A stretch of 64,000 bases of DNA from Chionoecetes opilio (taxonomy: Eukaryota > Arthropoda > Malacostraca > Decapoda > Majidae). Below the pieces are notes generated by a model. That model was not told where the DNA came from, ran no database searches, and was given only the letters and a program-made list of their open reading frames with translations. The stretch is from positions 523,501 through 587,500 of the forward strand of contig JACEEZ010011076.1 of NCBI GenBank assembly GCA_016584305.1, in the 5' to 3' direction. The position numbers and the translations under genes were made by a program. Below are positions 1 to 10,869 of this stretch, in pieces (within the stretch, counting starts at the first letter, position 1; the number at the start of each line of letters is the position of its first letter).

Positions 1-951
1 ATTACTATTTCTTTTTGGGGGGTGGGGGCAAATTCTAAAAGATATATTGTGGCCAAGAGTGTACTCGCATCTAAAGGAATGCCTGCTGCTGGCACAGTCT
101 TTGTGTCCCCTTCTTGGTCTTTCCCTCAATCTTTCACCTTTTGACTCTGGATCTGCATTACCTCCACGATCCCTGGTCTGCCCTTACAGTGCACCAGTTT
201 ACACACATCGTACTAATCTTTATTGTTCGTATCATAATGGCCACTTAACAGAGACTGTCAAAAAATGTTCAGTTTTCTTTTCATTAGAAAAGAACAACTA
301 TAATATCAATCTCTAGACGAGTGGTTTTGGCTGTTAACATGAAATGTTGTTCAATATGATGAAATTGTTACTAAATTTTGAAAGCAGAGTACATAAGAGG
401 AAATATGGAAATACTACATACTATTACTATCATGGAAATGGTTGAGTCACGGAACTGGATCCAAAACTGTGGTAGACTGCAATGGTTTGACAATGCAGAA
501 GGAAAGGATGACAGTGACTGGGCAAAGCATGTTAAATGCTTTATTGTGGGAGTTATTGGTAGATGGCAGACTTAAGTGTCAGTAAGTAGACAAAAGGAAA
601 CATGGGATAAGTGTAAAGGACTTAATTGCATGTCTTCTTTATCCTAGAAACAAAGCTGCACGTACCACGTAGCTTGACAAGTCATCCTCATTTGGCTTGG
701 ATGGAGCTTGCCTCAACAAATGAAATATTATATTATTCAATATACTGTTATCTGTTAGTCAACTTTATATTCACTGTGCAGTGTGCAGGCTTTAAGTACT
801 ACTCTGATTTCTAACTGCAATCCTTCTTTCATATACCAAAGCTGACATTTGAATGGTAATGAGATGTATGTAGATACATGTCAATTAGGAGCTAACTGGA
901 GAAAGTTTTATTCCGTACAGGCTATACCATGTACTACTCATAGCAGTTTAC
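1..951. other. Probable SCCPDH intron, no exon recognised
   Basis: This stretch follows the donor site of the SCCPDH exon at 952-1153 on the minus strand, so it should be intron 1. I searched by eye on the minus strand for the next conserved block of the family (the region around the VLNCVGPYR motif) and did not find it. The next exon is therefore probably beyond the left edge. Short open frames here show no recognisable domain. Confidence 0.5.
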
Positions 952-1153
952 CTGTTTCTTTTTTGGCCACGGTCAACACATCCTGAAGCTTGCTCTTGGA
1001 GCGTCCAGCTATGGCCCAAGAGAGGGGGACTTTCCCATGGGACTTTTCCTGCTGGGCTGTCCGAGCCACCTCCTCCACCACAAACTGTCCCGTAAATCCA
1101 GTGGCCCCAAACACCACCAAGTCATATCGCTGACCAGCCACTCCAGATGCCAT
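952..1153 (-). CDS. SCCPDH: Saccharopine dehydrogenase-like oxidoreductase, first coding exon (partial)
   Basis: The exon begins with ATG at 1153-1151 and encodes 67 residues. After a short N-terminus comes RYDLVVFGATGFTGQFVVEE, the Rossmann dinucleotide-binding start of the SCCPDH family (GATGFTG glycine motif), then AIAGRSKSKLQDVL, which matches the family's AVAGR block. A donor (G|GTAAAC) follows at 951, leaving phase 1. The rest of the roughly 430-residue protein lies off the left edge. SCCPDH is a membrane and lipid-droplet-associated oxidoreductase of poorly known function. The name comes from similarity to lysine-pathway saccharopine dehydrogenase, and activity on saccharopine should not be assumed. 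An acceptor-like TTTACAG near 1177 suggests a spliced 5' untranslated region upstream. Confidence 0.92.
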
Positions 1154-2040
1154 CCTAACGAACAGTGTTTGGTGACCCCTGTAAATATAACACAGTAATG
1201 GGAATGATTATAGTTCTGTGGATATATGTGCTGAAAGCAGATTTATCTTACCAAACACTTGGTGTAAACAAAAGATGATTCGTAGGTATGCATAGAGAAG
1301 GGTAACACAAGATATGCAATAAAGTTAATTAATTATGGAGGTGTAGATTTAAGACTGAAAAGACAGATGACAGACAGTGAGGTGGTAGGATATGTAGAGT
1401 TTAAATCATATCACTGAAGATGAAAAGTGGACTCTCAGGGAGTCACCAGTCACCACAAAAAGAAAGAGAAGCTACCCATGTAATTACCATTTAGAAAGAA
1501 AGGCTGTTAAATGCCTTGTTTCAGCTTCAGTGCATAGTATAACAAACAAAGTATATACTGGCTGTTTGTATGCATGGGTTTTGTGCATCTGAATGATGAG
1601 GAGAAAGCCTTTTTTTTTTTTGGCTTGGACATGAGATAATTCTATATAAGGAAATGTGCCCAGGTGGACAAGATTAAAGGCATTGGAGATAGGAAGTCTC
1701 AATGGGCAGAAGTAAGCTAAAAAACTAATGAAGATCTTTAAAATTAATTTCTTATGTTATCATTGATTTCCACTTGGGCAATATGAAGTTAGAAATTCTC
1801 CATATTAGATCTAACCATGCAAGTATCTTGGTTCAATTATGCACAAGCATGGTAGCAAAGATGAAACAGCAGACAGAGCACTGCAAGGAAGAGAAGTGAT
1901 TGGATCTCTCGGACGAACATGATGATGTATGATGAAAGGAAGGTTTTTGAGCATAGAGGTAAAAAAGAACATAAGAATATAGGGAAGTAATAAGAGTTCG
2001 GTAGGCCTACACATGGTAGTTCCTGCAATACACATACCAA
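1154..2040. other. Upstream or 5' UTR intron of SCCPDH, no gene seen
   Basis: AT-rich sequence upstream of the SCCPDH start codon. It holds short A and T runs and no coding region that I can support on either strand. Part of it may be 5' UTR or an intron in the 5' UTR. No promoter element is convincing. Confidence 0.4.
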
Positions 2041-2390
2041 GGCCATATAAACGTTTCTAATGTCTTTGACACATAACATTATCCATATATCAAAAGGGAC
2101 TGACCAAAGGCAGACAAAATGCCAACAAAAAGCTCGCTGGATGCCAGTCTCCATAAAGCAGAGGTAAGAGACTACAAAGAGCGAATGGCCAATCAAATTT
2201 GGAAGGCGTTTTGATACTCCTCTTAGAAGAATTAAGAGTCGTGAGAGGTTGGAAAATAGGAACAGGAAGAGAGTTGCAGAGGTTACCAGTGAATAGGATA
2301 AAAGAGTGAAAAAAATCATCCAAAACCCCACATTCCCACACCCCCAGGTTTGTTGGAGTAGAGGGAAGGGGGCATCTCTCCCCCACTTTA
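2041..2390 (-). mobile_element. 3' fragment of a Jockey-like non-LTR retrotransposon
   Basis: On the minus strand the conceptual peptide reads FHSFILFTGNLCNSLPVPIF and continues into a KR...PSKFDWPF end. This matches the C-terminus of the reverse-transcriptase ORF at 58433-59191 (SFIPFTGKLWNSLPVSIF, then the same 3' UTR with a GACTGRCCAAAGG-type block). Only the last part of the ORF and its 3' UTR remain, as expected for 5'-truncated insertion by target-primed reverse transcription. The frame is interrupted, so it is a dead copy. Confidence 0.75.
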
Positions 2391-2750
2391 TAATTACGTT
2401 TTAGAGGTACAGTATCTGAAGGAACCTGTGAAGGTCTGCAGGGAAAAAAAAAACAGTAATAAGGGCGGGAAAAGACTCGGAGTTTAACCTTTTTTTTTTT
2501 TTTTCATAGATGTAGGGGATGCCCGCCCCGCAAACGTTGTTCCGCTATGCACTGTCGTCGTTTTGATCATTATATTTTTTGGTTAATATGGAGGAGTTTC
2601 ACGTACGCTACAGACCTTACTACTCACGAATTCAATTTTTTTTTTGGCTCAGTATACTGTACACCACTACTGTACTTGCGCTCAATAAAAAAAATGAAAA
2701 AAAAAATAATAATATTTTGTAGTTAAGGTTAGGTTGTTTCTTTAAAACCT

Positions 2751-2909
2751 GTAAGGTTAGGTTAGGTTGGGTTAGGTTAGGTTGGGTTAGGTTAGGTTAG
2801 GTTAGGTTAGGTTAGGTTAGGTTAGGTTAGGTTGGGTTAGGTTAGGTTACGTTAGGTTAGGTTAGGTTAGGTTAGGTTAGGTTAGGTTAAAACAAGGTTA
2901 GGTTAGGTT
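2751..2909. repeat. Interstitial (TTAGG)n telomere-type array
   Basis: About 160 bases are almost pure GGTTA pentamers (the TTAGG unit), with a few GGGTTA and TACGTTA variants. TTAGG is the ancestral arthropod telomere repeat. The array lies between AT-rich stretches with poly-T on both sides and has no visible tie to a gene. Confidence 0.93.
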
Positions 2910-3766
2910 TCAATTTTTTTTTCCATTTTTTTAGTTTGCGCAAAATAAAACTAGCACCATTAGAACAAGCACCTATTGTAGGTCAAGAAAAAGTAGTTGG
3001 TGTCTCTGAAAACGAACGTGAAACTCTCCTCCATAATTACCAAAACGGTAGATTGTCGGTAGTACATGTAACGCCATTATTATTCAATAGCGCCATGGGA
3101 AATGGGGTTCAAAAGACTCAGAATGAGGAGATCTATACGATGAGACAGGTCAGGCTCGAGTATTACCCAAACCATAATATCCAAAACTAGTTACAAAAAA
3201 TAAGTTTTGGCCTCGAAATCGCGGAATGACATAAACCGTAAATTTACCGAAAAAACTGATGTTTTACACAGAAGTACTAATAGAATACTTCGTTCCCAGA
3301 TATTAGAGAGCTCAGTAACAGTTGCCTTTGACAATTACCATACAGCCTAATCACTAAGCATTACCTGACGGCTAAGAATTATTGAATATACGAGGATGGA
3401 CTGGGAGACGTGCACTTCCCCGTGACCGTGTTATGGACTGATAGGAAACCCCTCAGCTGCCTCAGGAAACAGTCAGCTGATCTTCCCCTCCACTTTCCCT
3501 CCCTCTTTACTTAATTCAATTATATCCGTATAGCCCAAGGATAGTGTACTATCCTTGGTATAGCCCCTCATAGCCTAGCATAGAGTACTCACCCAACACA
3601 GTTCATAAAATGCCGTGATGCCTTTAACATGATTCATGAGATAAGATAACGTGGGGGATGTGGGGTTCCTGAAGGGGGATGATGACTAGCATAATAATTA
3701 ATCTTTGCCCTCCCAGAGTATGAATTAAGTAGAAAGATTAAGAGTGTAGGTTGTAATTCTCTCATA
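2910..3766. other. Intergenic, no gene recognised
   Basis: An 84-codon open frame at 2936-3190 on the plus strand has no recognised domain and no supporting signal. The rest is AT-rich intergenic DNA with nothing I can name. Confidence 0.4.
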
Positions 3767-4405
3767 AATCCGATCATAATGCAATCATTGATATTGTTGT
3801 TGTTCAGTAGTACGGACGTATTAAAATATCAACACAATACCAAAGTTCGTTTCCATAAAGTGAATATAAATAACATCATCAATCGAGAAAATTACCCGAT
3901 TGATGATGTTATTTATTTAGTTAACGGTAATGTATGTAATCCATTACATCCTGTGGGACAGACAAAGCGAGGGAGAGGACGGAGCGGGTGACCAAGGCTG
4001 ATGACGTCACGTCGCTCAGGCCTGTATAGAAGGCCTTGACTGGGCGCCATCTTGCTGCCAGGGCCTATCCGTTCACTCTAGACCCGCGGAAGTTCTCAAG
4101 GCATGACCCCGCAGTATATCCTGTAATACATGTATAAATAATATACTCTTATCTTTGGAAATGTTTGTTCTATAAGATTATCACATAAAGCACAGTAAAA
4201 CACTTTAAATAAATGTCATGAGACTGAAGAAATATGCATGAACTTTAAATTCACTTAAACTCGTCGGCATGTAAAACTTTGTGAGACAACTGATAACATG
4301 GAACATATCAATAGAAGCAGAATTTTATTAGCTTTCCATTGATATATTTCGTTTTCTGATCAATGAATTAGCACCATGCATAAATTAGCGTTAACTAAAT
4401 AAATC
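3767..4405. mobile_element. Foldback-type element related to the one at 24.7-25.4 kb
   Basis: A hairpin core (ATAACATCATCAATCGAGAA followed by its complement) lies at 3869-3921. The block at 4150-4403 (GGAAATGTTTGTTCTATAAG through GCGTTAACTAAATAAAT) matches the arm at 24715-24966 with few changes. The parts are arranged differently from the 24.7 kb copy, so this copy is rearranged or truncated. No open reading frame is present, consistent with a non-autonomous element. Confidence 0.65.
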
Positions 4406-4903
4406 GCCGCGCCGCTCTCTCTCGCAGCAGAATATGTAATCCTATCTATCTACTAGTTCGAAAGGAATTATATGATTTATCTATATAAAATATATAAATA
4501 AGTGTGGGTAATAATTTTCACTTTAGTAATCCCTAAAAGTTTTCCTGGCAGGAATCTTAGATCTTATCTCAGAACATTTGAACATAGAAAGCCAAGAGGC
4601 TGGTAAACCTAACACTATTAGCTATATTCCTAGCCTCAATTCTACATTGGTTTTTAGGGCAGAGATCTGAGCTAACTCACACAACCTAATCCTTTTCACA
4701 TTCTGATTTTTTCAGCAATACATTATTTATGGTATACCTATTATGAGATTTTCTAAACCAACAGTAATTACTCTGGACTTTTCTATTGAATTCCATCTGC
4801 CGCTTAACTACTCAACCATTCCTCCTTTCAAGGTTTCCTTGCAAGGCTGTTACGTCGGAATGTGATCTAATAATGCTACCTATCTTAGTATCTATTAGTA
4901 GTA

Positions 4904-5812
4904 CAGTAAACCCTCTCTAATTCGAACCCGTATGATTCGAACTTCGGATAATTCGACCTGTTTCAGGCCTAGTTCAAATTTTTCAACAACTTTCCAACTT
5001 TCCATAATCAGAAATTAAGTTCGATTTTTCAGAGTTTTCTGCAGCATCTTCCACCTCTGTGCCATCCACTTTGTCAGCCAGCCTCCACATCGCCTCCAAC
5101 ACATTAAGCACCTCAAGTACTAAAGAAGACCTTACCTTACAAATCTCCTGAGTGACACTTGCCAGGGCTGCGTTCAGTAGCGCACCCCCCCCCCCCCCCC
5201 GCACTCTCCCTACTAAACGATACTGAATGCTTCACAATTTACATTGCTACCAAGATAGCAGCTGCCTAAATTTATCTCTGTGGCTCTTCTTATTGTTGAA
5301 GACTAACTTGCTGATGACCCTGTATTTGATGCAGCGCAAGTTATAGCAGCAGGAAATGAAATATTAAGGAGGCAAGAGGAGGAGAGCAAAGAGCAGAAGC
5401 TTTCTTTTCCCTTTGTTTACATACCCATATTGTGGCGCGTGCTGGCAACTCAGTAGCGATTCACCTCCCAGCTGGGCTGTAGTGAGGGGGTAGCTTGCAC
5501 CAGGCATACTGTATACTGACGTCACCGTGCGTCTCCGTGTGCACCTGTGCGCATTGCTTTACTTAACGCAGCCTTTGCCTGAAGACGCTATCAGTGACGC
5601 CTGAGTGCTCAGTGTACAGTAGTACTGCATTTCTAGACTTCAGTATTAGTCATGTTTTGGCGAGTACAAGTAATACAATCTGTGCTGTTTTGGCATGTTT
5701 GAGTCAGTTCTTATTGTGTGGGGGGGCGAGAGGTAACCATCGGATAATTCGGACTTTCGACTAATTCAACCAGGCCTCCCCCCAATTAGATCGAACTATA
5801 GAGGGTTTACTG
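4904..5812. mobile_element. Pogo/Tc1-like non-autonomous element, TA target duplication
   Basis: Inverted termini: CAGTAAACCCTCTCTAATTC at the left, and a right end whose complement reads CAGTAAACCCTCTATAGTTC. TA occurs on both outer sides (4902-4903 and 5813-5814). The CAGT start, the TA duplication and subterminal TTCGAACTTCGGATAATTCG-like repeats fit pogo/Tigger-type members of the Tc1/mariner group. The 909-bp interior shows no transposase. It holds an 18-base C run near 5187. Confidence 0.8.
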
Positions 5813-5814
5813 TA

Positions 5815-7145
5815 TAGAGCTATGAAGAGAAGCAGAGACATAAATTGCGCAATAAAGAAATTGCAAACTTTTGCAAGATCACCGTTACGCATCCATACAT
5901 TGCAATGCAAATGGCCTAGCTGCGTAGCTTGTTAAGTCTAATTGAATCACTTACAAAAATAAAAAGGCAAGTGGGGAAAGGCTGACATGAAAATAGTTTT
6001 TTGCAAATGTTTTTCTATAGTACAGTCTAAGACAAAAGTTGTGTCATGGTTTTGTCCGAATATGAAATGTAACTCTTGAAACATTATGAAAACCCTAACC
6101 CAGTTACATGCTCGTGGTTGGCAAGCCTGAATCCCTAAAGTTACTGTTCAGATAAGGGTTCAAAGCTTCATATCTTCCGCCCATGAGACAATGTCTGAAA
6201 CAAACCAAGGGTATTTCAAAGGTTCGATAGATTTACTGCGTTGAGGTTTCGTATTATTCGATGTGGAATGCGAAGTATATTCGGCCCAGCAATGATCGCC
6301 AAGACATTTCATCTTTACACCTGAGCCATTGAAGGCCACATACATCACCGGCAGGAGTATGGAGAGAGCTAGTCACATGCAAGAATATAAATTAAAAAGA
6401 TATTTATATATTATTATAATTTTTTTTTTTTTTAAATAATAAAATAAAAAATATAGAAAACTTGATTCAAAATTCAATAGTATATTTGGATAATAATAAG
6501 ACCAAATTCCATTTTAATCTATGCAAAAAATTCAAGAAAAATTGCCTCAAAATTCAAGAGTATATTTGGATAATATGAAGGAATTAAGGAAGGACTCAGA
6601 AGCAGTGGCATATATAGGTCCTTAAAAAGAAAGGGGAATACAGGGGTGAATCCAGGATTGTTATAAAAGAGGGGGGGGGTGCGAAGCGAGCCCTAAACAG
6701 CTGAGGGAGTTTACAATAATAGCAACATTGCAATGTGTTTCGGAAGGCCTCCGCTGAACCACTGAGACTGGCACACCGAACCCAGGTTAAGAACCACTGC
6801 TTTAAAATGACCTCAGCACTACTACTTTTAACACTCCTGGTAATGAATCCTAAAACAATTACTCGTGAGGATTCGTACTATTATGACGAACGAGTTGTGG
6901 TGAGATTGAAGCACTTACGACAGTGCTACCAACCGTTCGTATGACATACGGCAGACAGCACCGAAAGGTTAGCCATTTACCAGATGTCTTAACCAAAATT
7001 CATGACATGACTTTTGTCTTTGACTGTACATGAGGAAATAAAAGAAAACCAGGTCCTACTATCTGCAGCGCATTCAGATGCGATCTCTAACACACTTAAC
7101 GGATGAAAAATTGATAAAATATTGACGGCGCTATGGATTTGCATA
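5815..7145. other. Intergenic, with one hAT terminus near 6750-6800
   Basis: No gene recognised. At 6760-6803 the sequence ends in AACCCAGGTTAAGAACCACTG, whose complement CAGTGGTTCTTAACCTGGG is a classic hAT (Charlie-like) terminus; I cannot find its partner. Poly-T and poly-A stretches at 6420-6460 and a G run at 6671 are the only other structure. Confidence 0.45.
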
Positions 7146-7147
7146 TA

Positions 7148-7807
7148 CACACAAACCTCGATTTCCCGGATATTGGATTTGCCGGACAACATCCGAGGTC
7201 CGGGGATATGTCAGTCTCGTTGAAACGTTGAAATGTCTGGTCCTGTTCGTAAATATTGACCAAGTTGTCCGGCAGTCTGAGCGTCTCCTGTCACCCCTGG
7301 TCAGTGTCCGCGCCTCCCGCCAGGTGGCAGCATGCTCAGCGGTCGTATTGTTTACATTTGGGCACACAGCATTCACGGTTCACCTGCACAGCCTCCGTCA
7401 GTCACTTGACTCCCACTGCCCCTGGTGCAAGAACATTTCTGAGACTATTGAACACTTTCTGCTGCCTCCCGCCAGGTGGCAGCATGTTCAGCGGTCGTAT
7501 TGTTTACATTTGGGCACACGACACTCACAGTTCACCTGCACAGCCTCCGTTAGTCCCCTGACTCCCACTGCCCCTGGTGCAGGAACGTCTCTTGAGACTA
7601 TTGAACACTTTCTGCTGCCTCCCGCCAGGTGGCTGCATGCTCAGCGGACGTAAAAGTCCGCGGTGGGGTAGTTGATATTGTCGGTTGCTGGACAGTAAAT
7701 ACTAGAGTAGGATAAACGTCCGGGGGTGGGTAATGGCAATTTTTTTTTACTTGCGATTCCCGGACCAGTGCTCCCCTCTATTAGTCCGGGAAATCGAGGT
7801 TTGTGTG
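7148..7807. mobile_element. Pogo-like non-autonomous element with TA duplication
   Basis: Left end CACACAAACCTCGATTTCCC is matched in reverse complement by the right end (GGGAAATCGAGGTTTGTGTG). TA lies on both sides (7146-7147, 7808-7809). Termini reading CxxxAAACCTCGATTTTCCGG are typical of pogo/Tigger families. The 660-bp interior has no intact transposase and contains a 153-bp tandem repeat, described separately. Confidence 0.85.
7314..7640. repeat. 153-bp tandem repeat, about two copies, in the pogo-like element
   Basis: The phrase CTCCCGCCAGGTGGCAGCAT recurs near 7314 and 7467, and with one change near 7620, giving a period of 153 bases. The copies differ at only a few positions. The open frames here (up to 141 codons) come from the repeat keeping frame (153 = 51 codons) and are not supported as a gene. 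Confidence 0.85.
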
Positions 7808-7871
7808 TACGTACGTACAGCAAGAACCATTGAAAATTTAAGAATTGAGATTATTATTATTTTATTTTTTT

Positions 7872-8183
7872 GCCTATAGCATGGGCAGTGACCTCCAGGG
7901 CTGGGATGGTAGGCCCTGGAGGTTCACTTGAGGACTGTGATGGTTGGCCCTCGCCCGTGGTGGTGCAGGCAGGATCTTTATAGTGACACCTGTGATTAGA
8001 GGCTCATGCCGCTCCCCTGTGTCCTCCAATGCAATCGCCGTCGAAGGTAGAGTAAATGGGCAGCATGTGGGTGTTCTTAGGCAACTCGACGATTGCCGAA
8101 CGATTTTGGCATCTGGCAGGATTCAAACTCTGTACACCAAGCTTGCCACTTCCAGACGCTAACCACTCGGCCACCACCTCCCC
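7872..8183 (-). mobile_element. tRNA-derived SINE (family 1), full length
   Basis: Read on the minus strand, the element starts GGGGAGGTGGTGGCCGAGTG. It contains a pol III A box (GGCCGAGTGGTTAGCG) and a B box (GAGTTTGAATCC) about 35 bases on, then a body with AACACCCACATGCTGCCCAT and CAGGGCCTACCATCCCAGCC blocks. It ends in CTATAGGC plus an A-rich tail. The same body occurs at 14047-14283, 20868-21197 and, as fragments, at 21566-21634 and 56641-56712. The head most resembles a Leu/Ser-type tRNA. Confidence 0.87.
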
Positions 8184-8636
8184 ATAATGATGATTATGTC
8201 TGCCAAGCAATATTAATGGAAAAATGCCATAAAAAAGAGGTAGTGTACAGACTTACTAGAGGTTTGATAGTTCATAAATTATGTTTATTAAATCATGAGT
8301 CAAATAAAGTAATATTCACATTATACTGTAATCTAAATTCTTCATACAAGAATACAATCCAATTTTTAAGTTATGAGTTCACAAGGCACAGAAATACAAC
8401 CTAAGAAGAATCAAGATGCCATAAATAACACAGTATTACCACTTGTATTGCATTTCTCCTCAATCAGTCCCTTCCTCACATAATACTTCAGCAAACTCTG
8501 CATTTTAGAAAGTTGTTAATTAGAATGAAAAAAGGCTGACAACATGTTTTCATTTCTTTCTCCAAGAGCAATAAAAGTTCTCGTTAATGCTGCAAATCAT
8601 CATATTCAGTACCAAGTGTTTCAGTGTTTCATCACT
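8184..8636. other. Probable 3' UTR and downstream flank of CGRRF1
   Basis: AT-rich sequence just after the CGRRF1 stop codon (minus strand). Poly(A)-signal-like AATAAA/ATTAAA hexamers can be read on the minus strand, but none is clearly the used one. No coding region seen. Confidence 0.45.
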
Positions 8637-10829
8637 TCACTGATCACCTTCAATCCCCATCATCCGATTCACAGCACCACTAAAGCGGTGCCATGCTGAG
8701 GGCGGATCCATCCCCTCGCCATCTCTTCCCAAGTGCCCCTCCTCTGTACTGGCAGAGTCCTCAGGAGCCACAAGGAAATAGGCAAGGATGCGTGTGCGAC
8801 ACATGGGACAGTTGTCGAGGCGGCTACAGCAGGCGTCACACACACACACGTGTCGGCAGGGAAGCAGGGCACGTGTTGTTCTCTTGCTCTGAGAACAAAA
8901 CCATAGTATATCAAAATTTTAAAATGTCTCTTTATGTGTCTAAAACAGAAAAGTTACAAGAAAGAAAAACTGTTGTCAACATTGATAAACAGGTAACACT
9001 TAAATTTCACGAGGCTATCATTTGAATTTCGATTTCCCGTGCTATTTAAGAAAGATTATGGAGTTCTCATTTAAAAAAAGAAACAGTTCTCAGATCCATC
9101 TCCACCCACATCATTAACTTCTAAATAAGTATGCCTGCCTGTCTTCATCCACTACGTACATCCTAGCCAAACAAGGGGTAGAATACAATTTACATGTTTT
9201 ATGTTTGTCTGGGTGACAAAATGGAGACAGAATTATTCATCTCAACCTCCCGCATCTGTATGAACCACAAGAAATGGGTAAAAGAAATCAGCAAGGTTAC
9301 AATGCCATAAAATTCATATGGCCTTACCTGACACACTACACAGGCCTCCTCTATGGGAATGTCTTCTTCCTCATCTTCCCCAGTGTTTTCTTCAGACCTG
9401 GTGCTCTCTTGTGCATCAGATGTGCTATTTTGTGTGTAAAGGGCCTGAAAAAAGCCATGTACATCATGTACGCTCATCGTTCCCATCAGCAACAGCAACA
9501 GCAATATTTTCTTATTCATGAGTCTTCTAAGTTTTTATTTTATAGTATTTTAAAGGGTTTTTTAATTTTTCATCAATTAAATTAACTTAGCTTGTATGTT
9601 TTGGTGTACTATTTCAAAATGTACATGCACCCTCAACCAAAATACAATATATTACGAATAATATTAATTTACCATTTATGTGAACTTACTTCAAGCTTAG
9701 TGAGCTGGCCTGAGTACTGCTTCAGATACTGATGGAGGATGCAGGTAGGCACCCGGCACTCTGCATCCTTGATGTGTATGATGGTGATGAGGGCGCCCTG
9801 TTAGACAGAACACAAAGGAAGACACCTGATGCATAAGTGAAATGGAAATAAATAAAAAGTGCATAGAGACAATTTCCCAGACTTTTTGCGTACCCTCTTC
9901 GGCAAATGAGTAATAAATATCCTTTATGTGTCATGATGGTACACTAAATCATATGCAACAATACCTTTAACCATTGATGAAACTACCCTATTAGCTTTCC
10001 ATATATTTCACATTAATGATTGTACTCTGTTCCTGGTTCAAATCAATAATGCCTCTCCTATTCATTTTCTCCCCCTCATGATCCAGAGTAATCCAGTGGT
10101 TATTTGAGGTCCTCAAAGAGCCTCTACACCACCTGAGCCCATGTTACATTAGATGGCACGAGCATAGCCTTATACGTCCGTGATGGCCCAGTGCCACAGT
10201 CACCACTCGGTAATGGCGAGCGGGGAGGCAGCCAAACCTGCCTACCAACCAGCATAGACAATAGATAGGTGATCTGAGATTGAGGTCATCATGAGACTTA
10301 TTTTCTGGATCAATTAACAGTGAAAAGCTGAAATTCCCACTTTCCTACTAGTGATTAAAAAGATAAACAAATGTAGTCACCTATAAATACACCCAGAAAA
10401 AAAAATATCTTCAATTGAGTCTAAATTATATTTGCCCATGATTTTTTTTTTATGCCAGTCACAAAACTCACATTTCTTAAACCCCTTGAGGCCCATAACG
10501 TAATTTCCATTGTAATTTGGGTACCATTAGATGATTTTTTGTGAATATAAGCAATATTTTATAGATATGACCTGTTTAGTATCCTTGTTGACTAACTAAT
10601 TTGGTATATTAAGTTACTTTTCGTTTTTTTATGGCTCAACAACATACAATTTTATATACCAAAGGAAAGATCTGGGCGTGAAGGGGATAATATGCACCTC
10701 AGACTCAAATGCTTTCAAGATACTTTACACTCTTTTATCCTTTTAGTTGAAAAAAGGGTGATAAAGCTTACTGTATCTATCTATCAATCTAAAGAAGTAT
10801 ACCAGTCTTGTATACATATAGATTACCTG

Positions 10830-10869
<40 letters not shown>

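Noticed and set aside
2751..2909. CRISPR-like regular repeat
   Set aside because: The units are contiguous pentamers without spacers in a eukaryotic genome; it is a telomere-type array.
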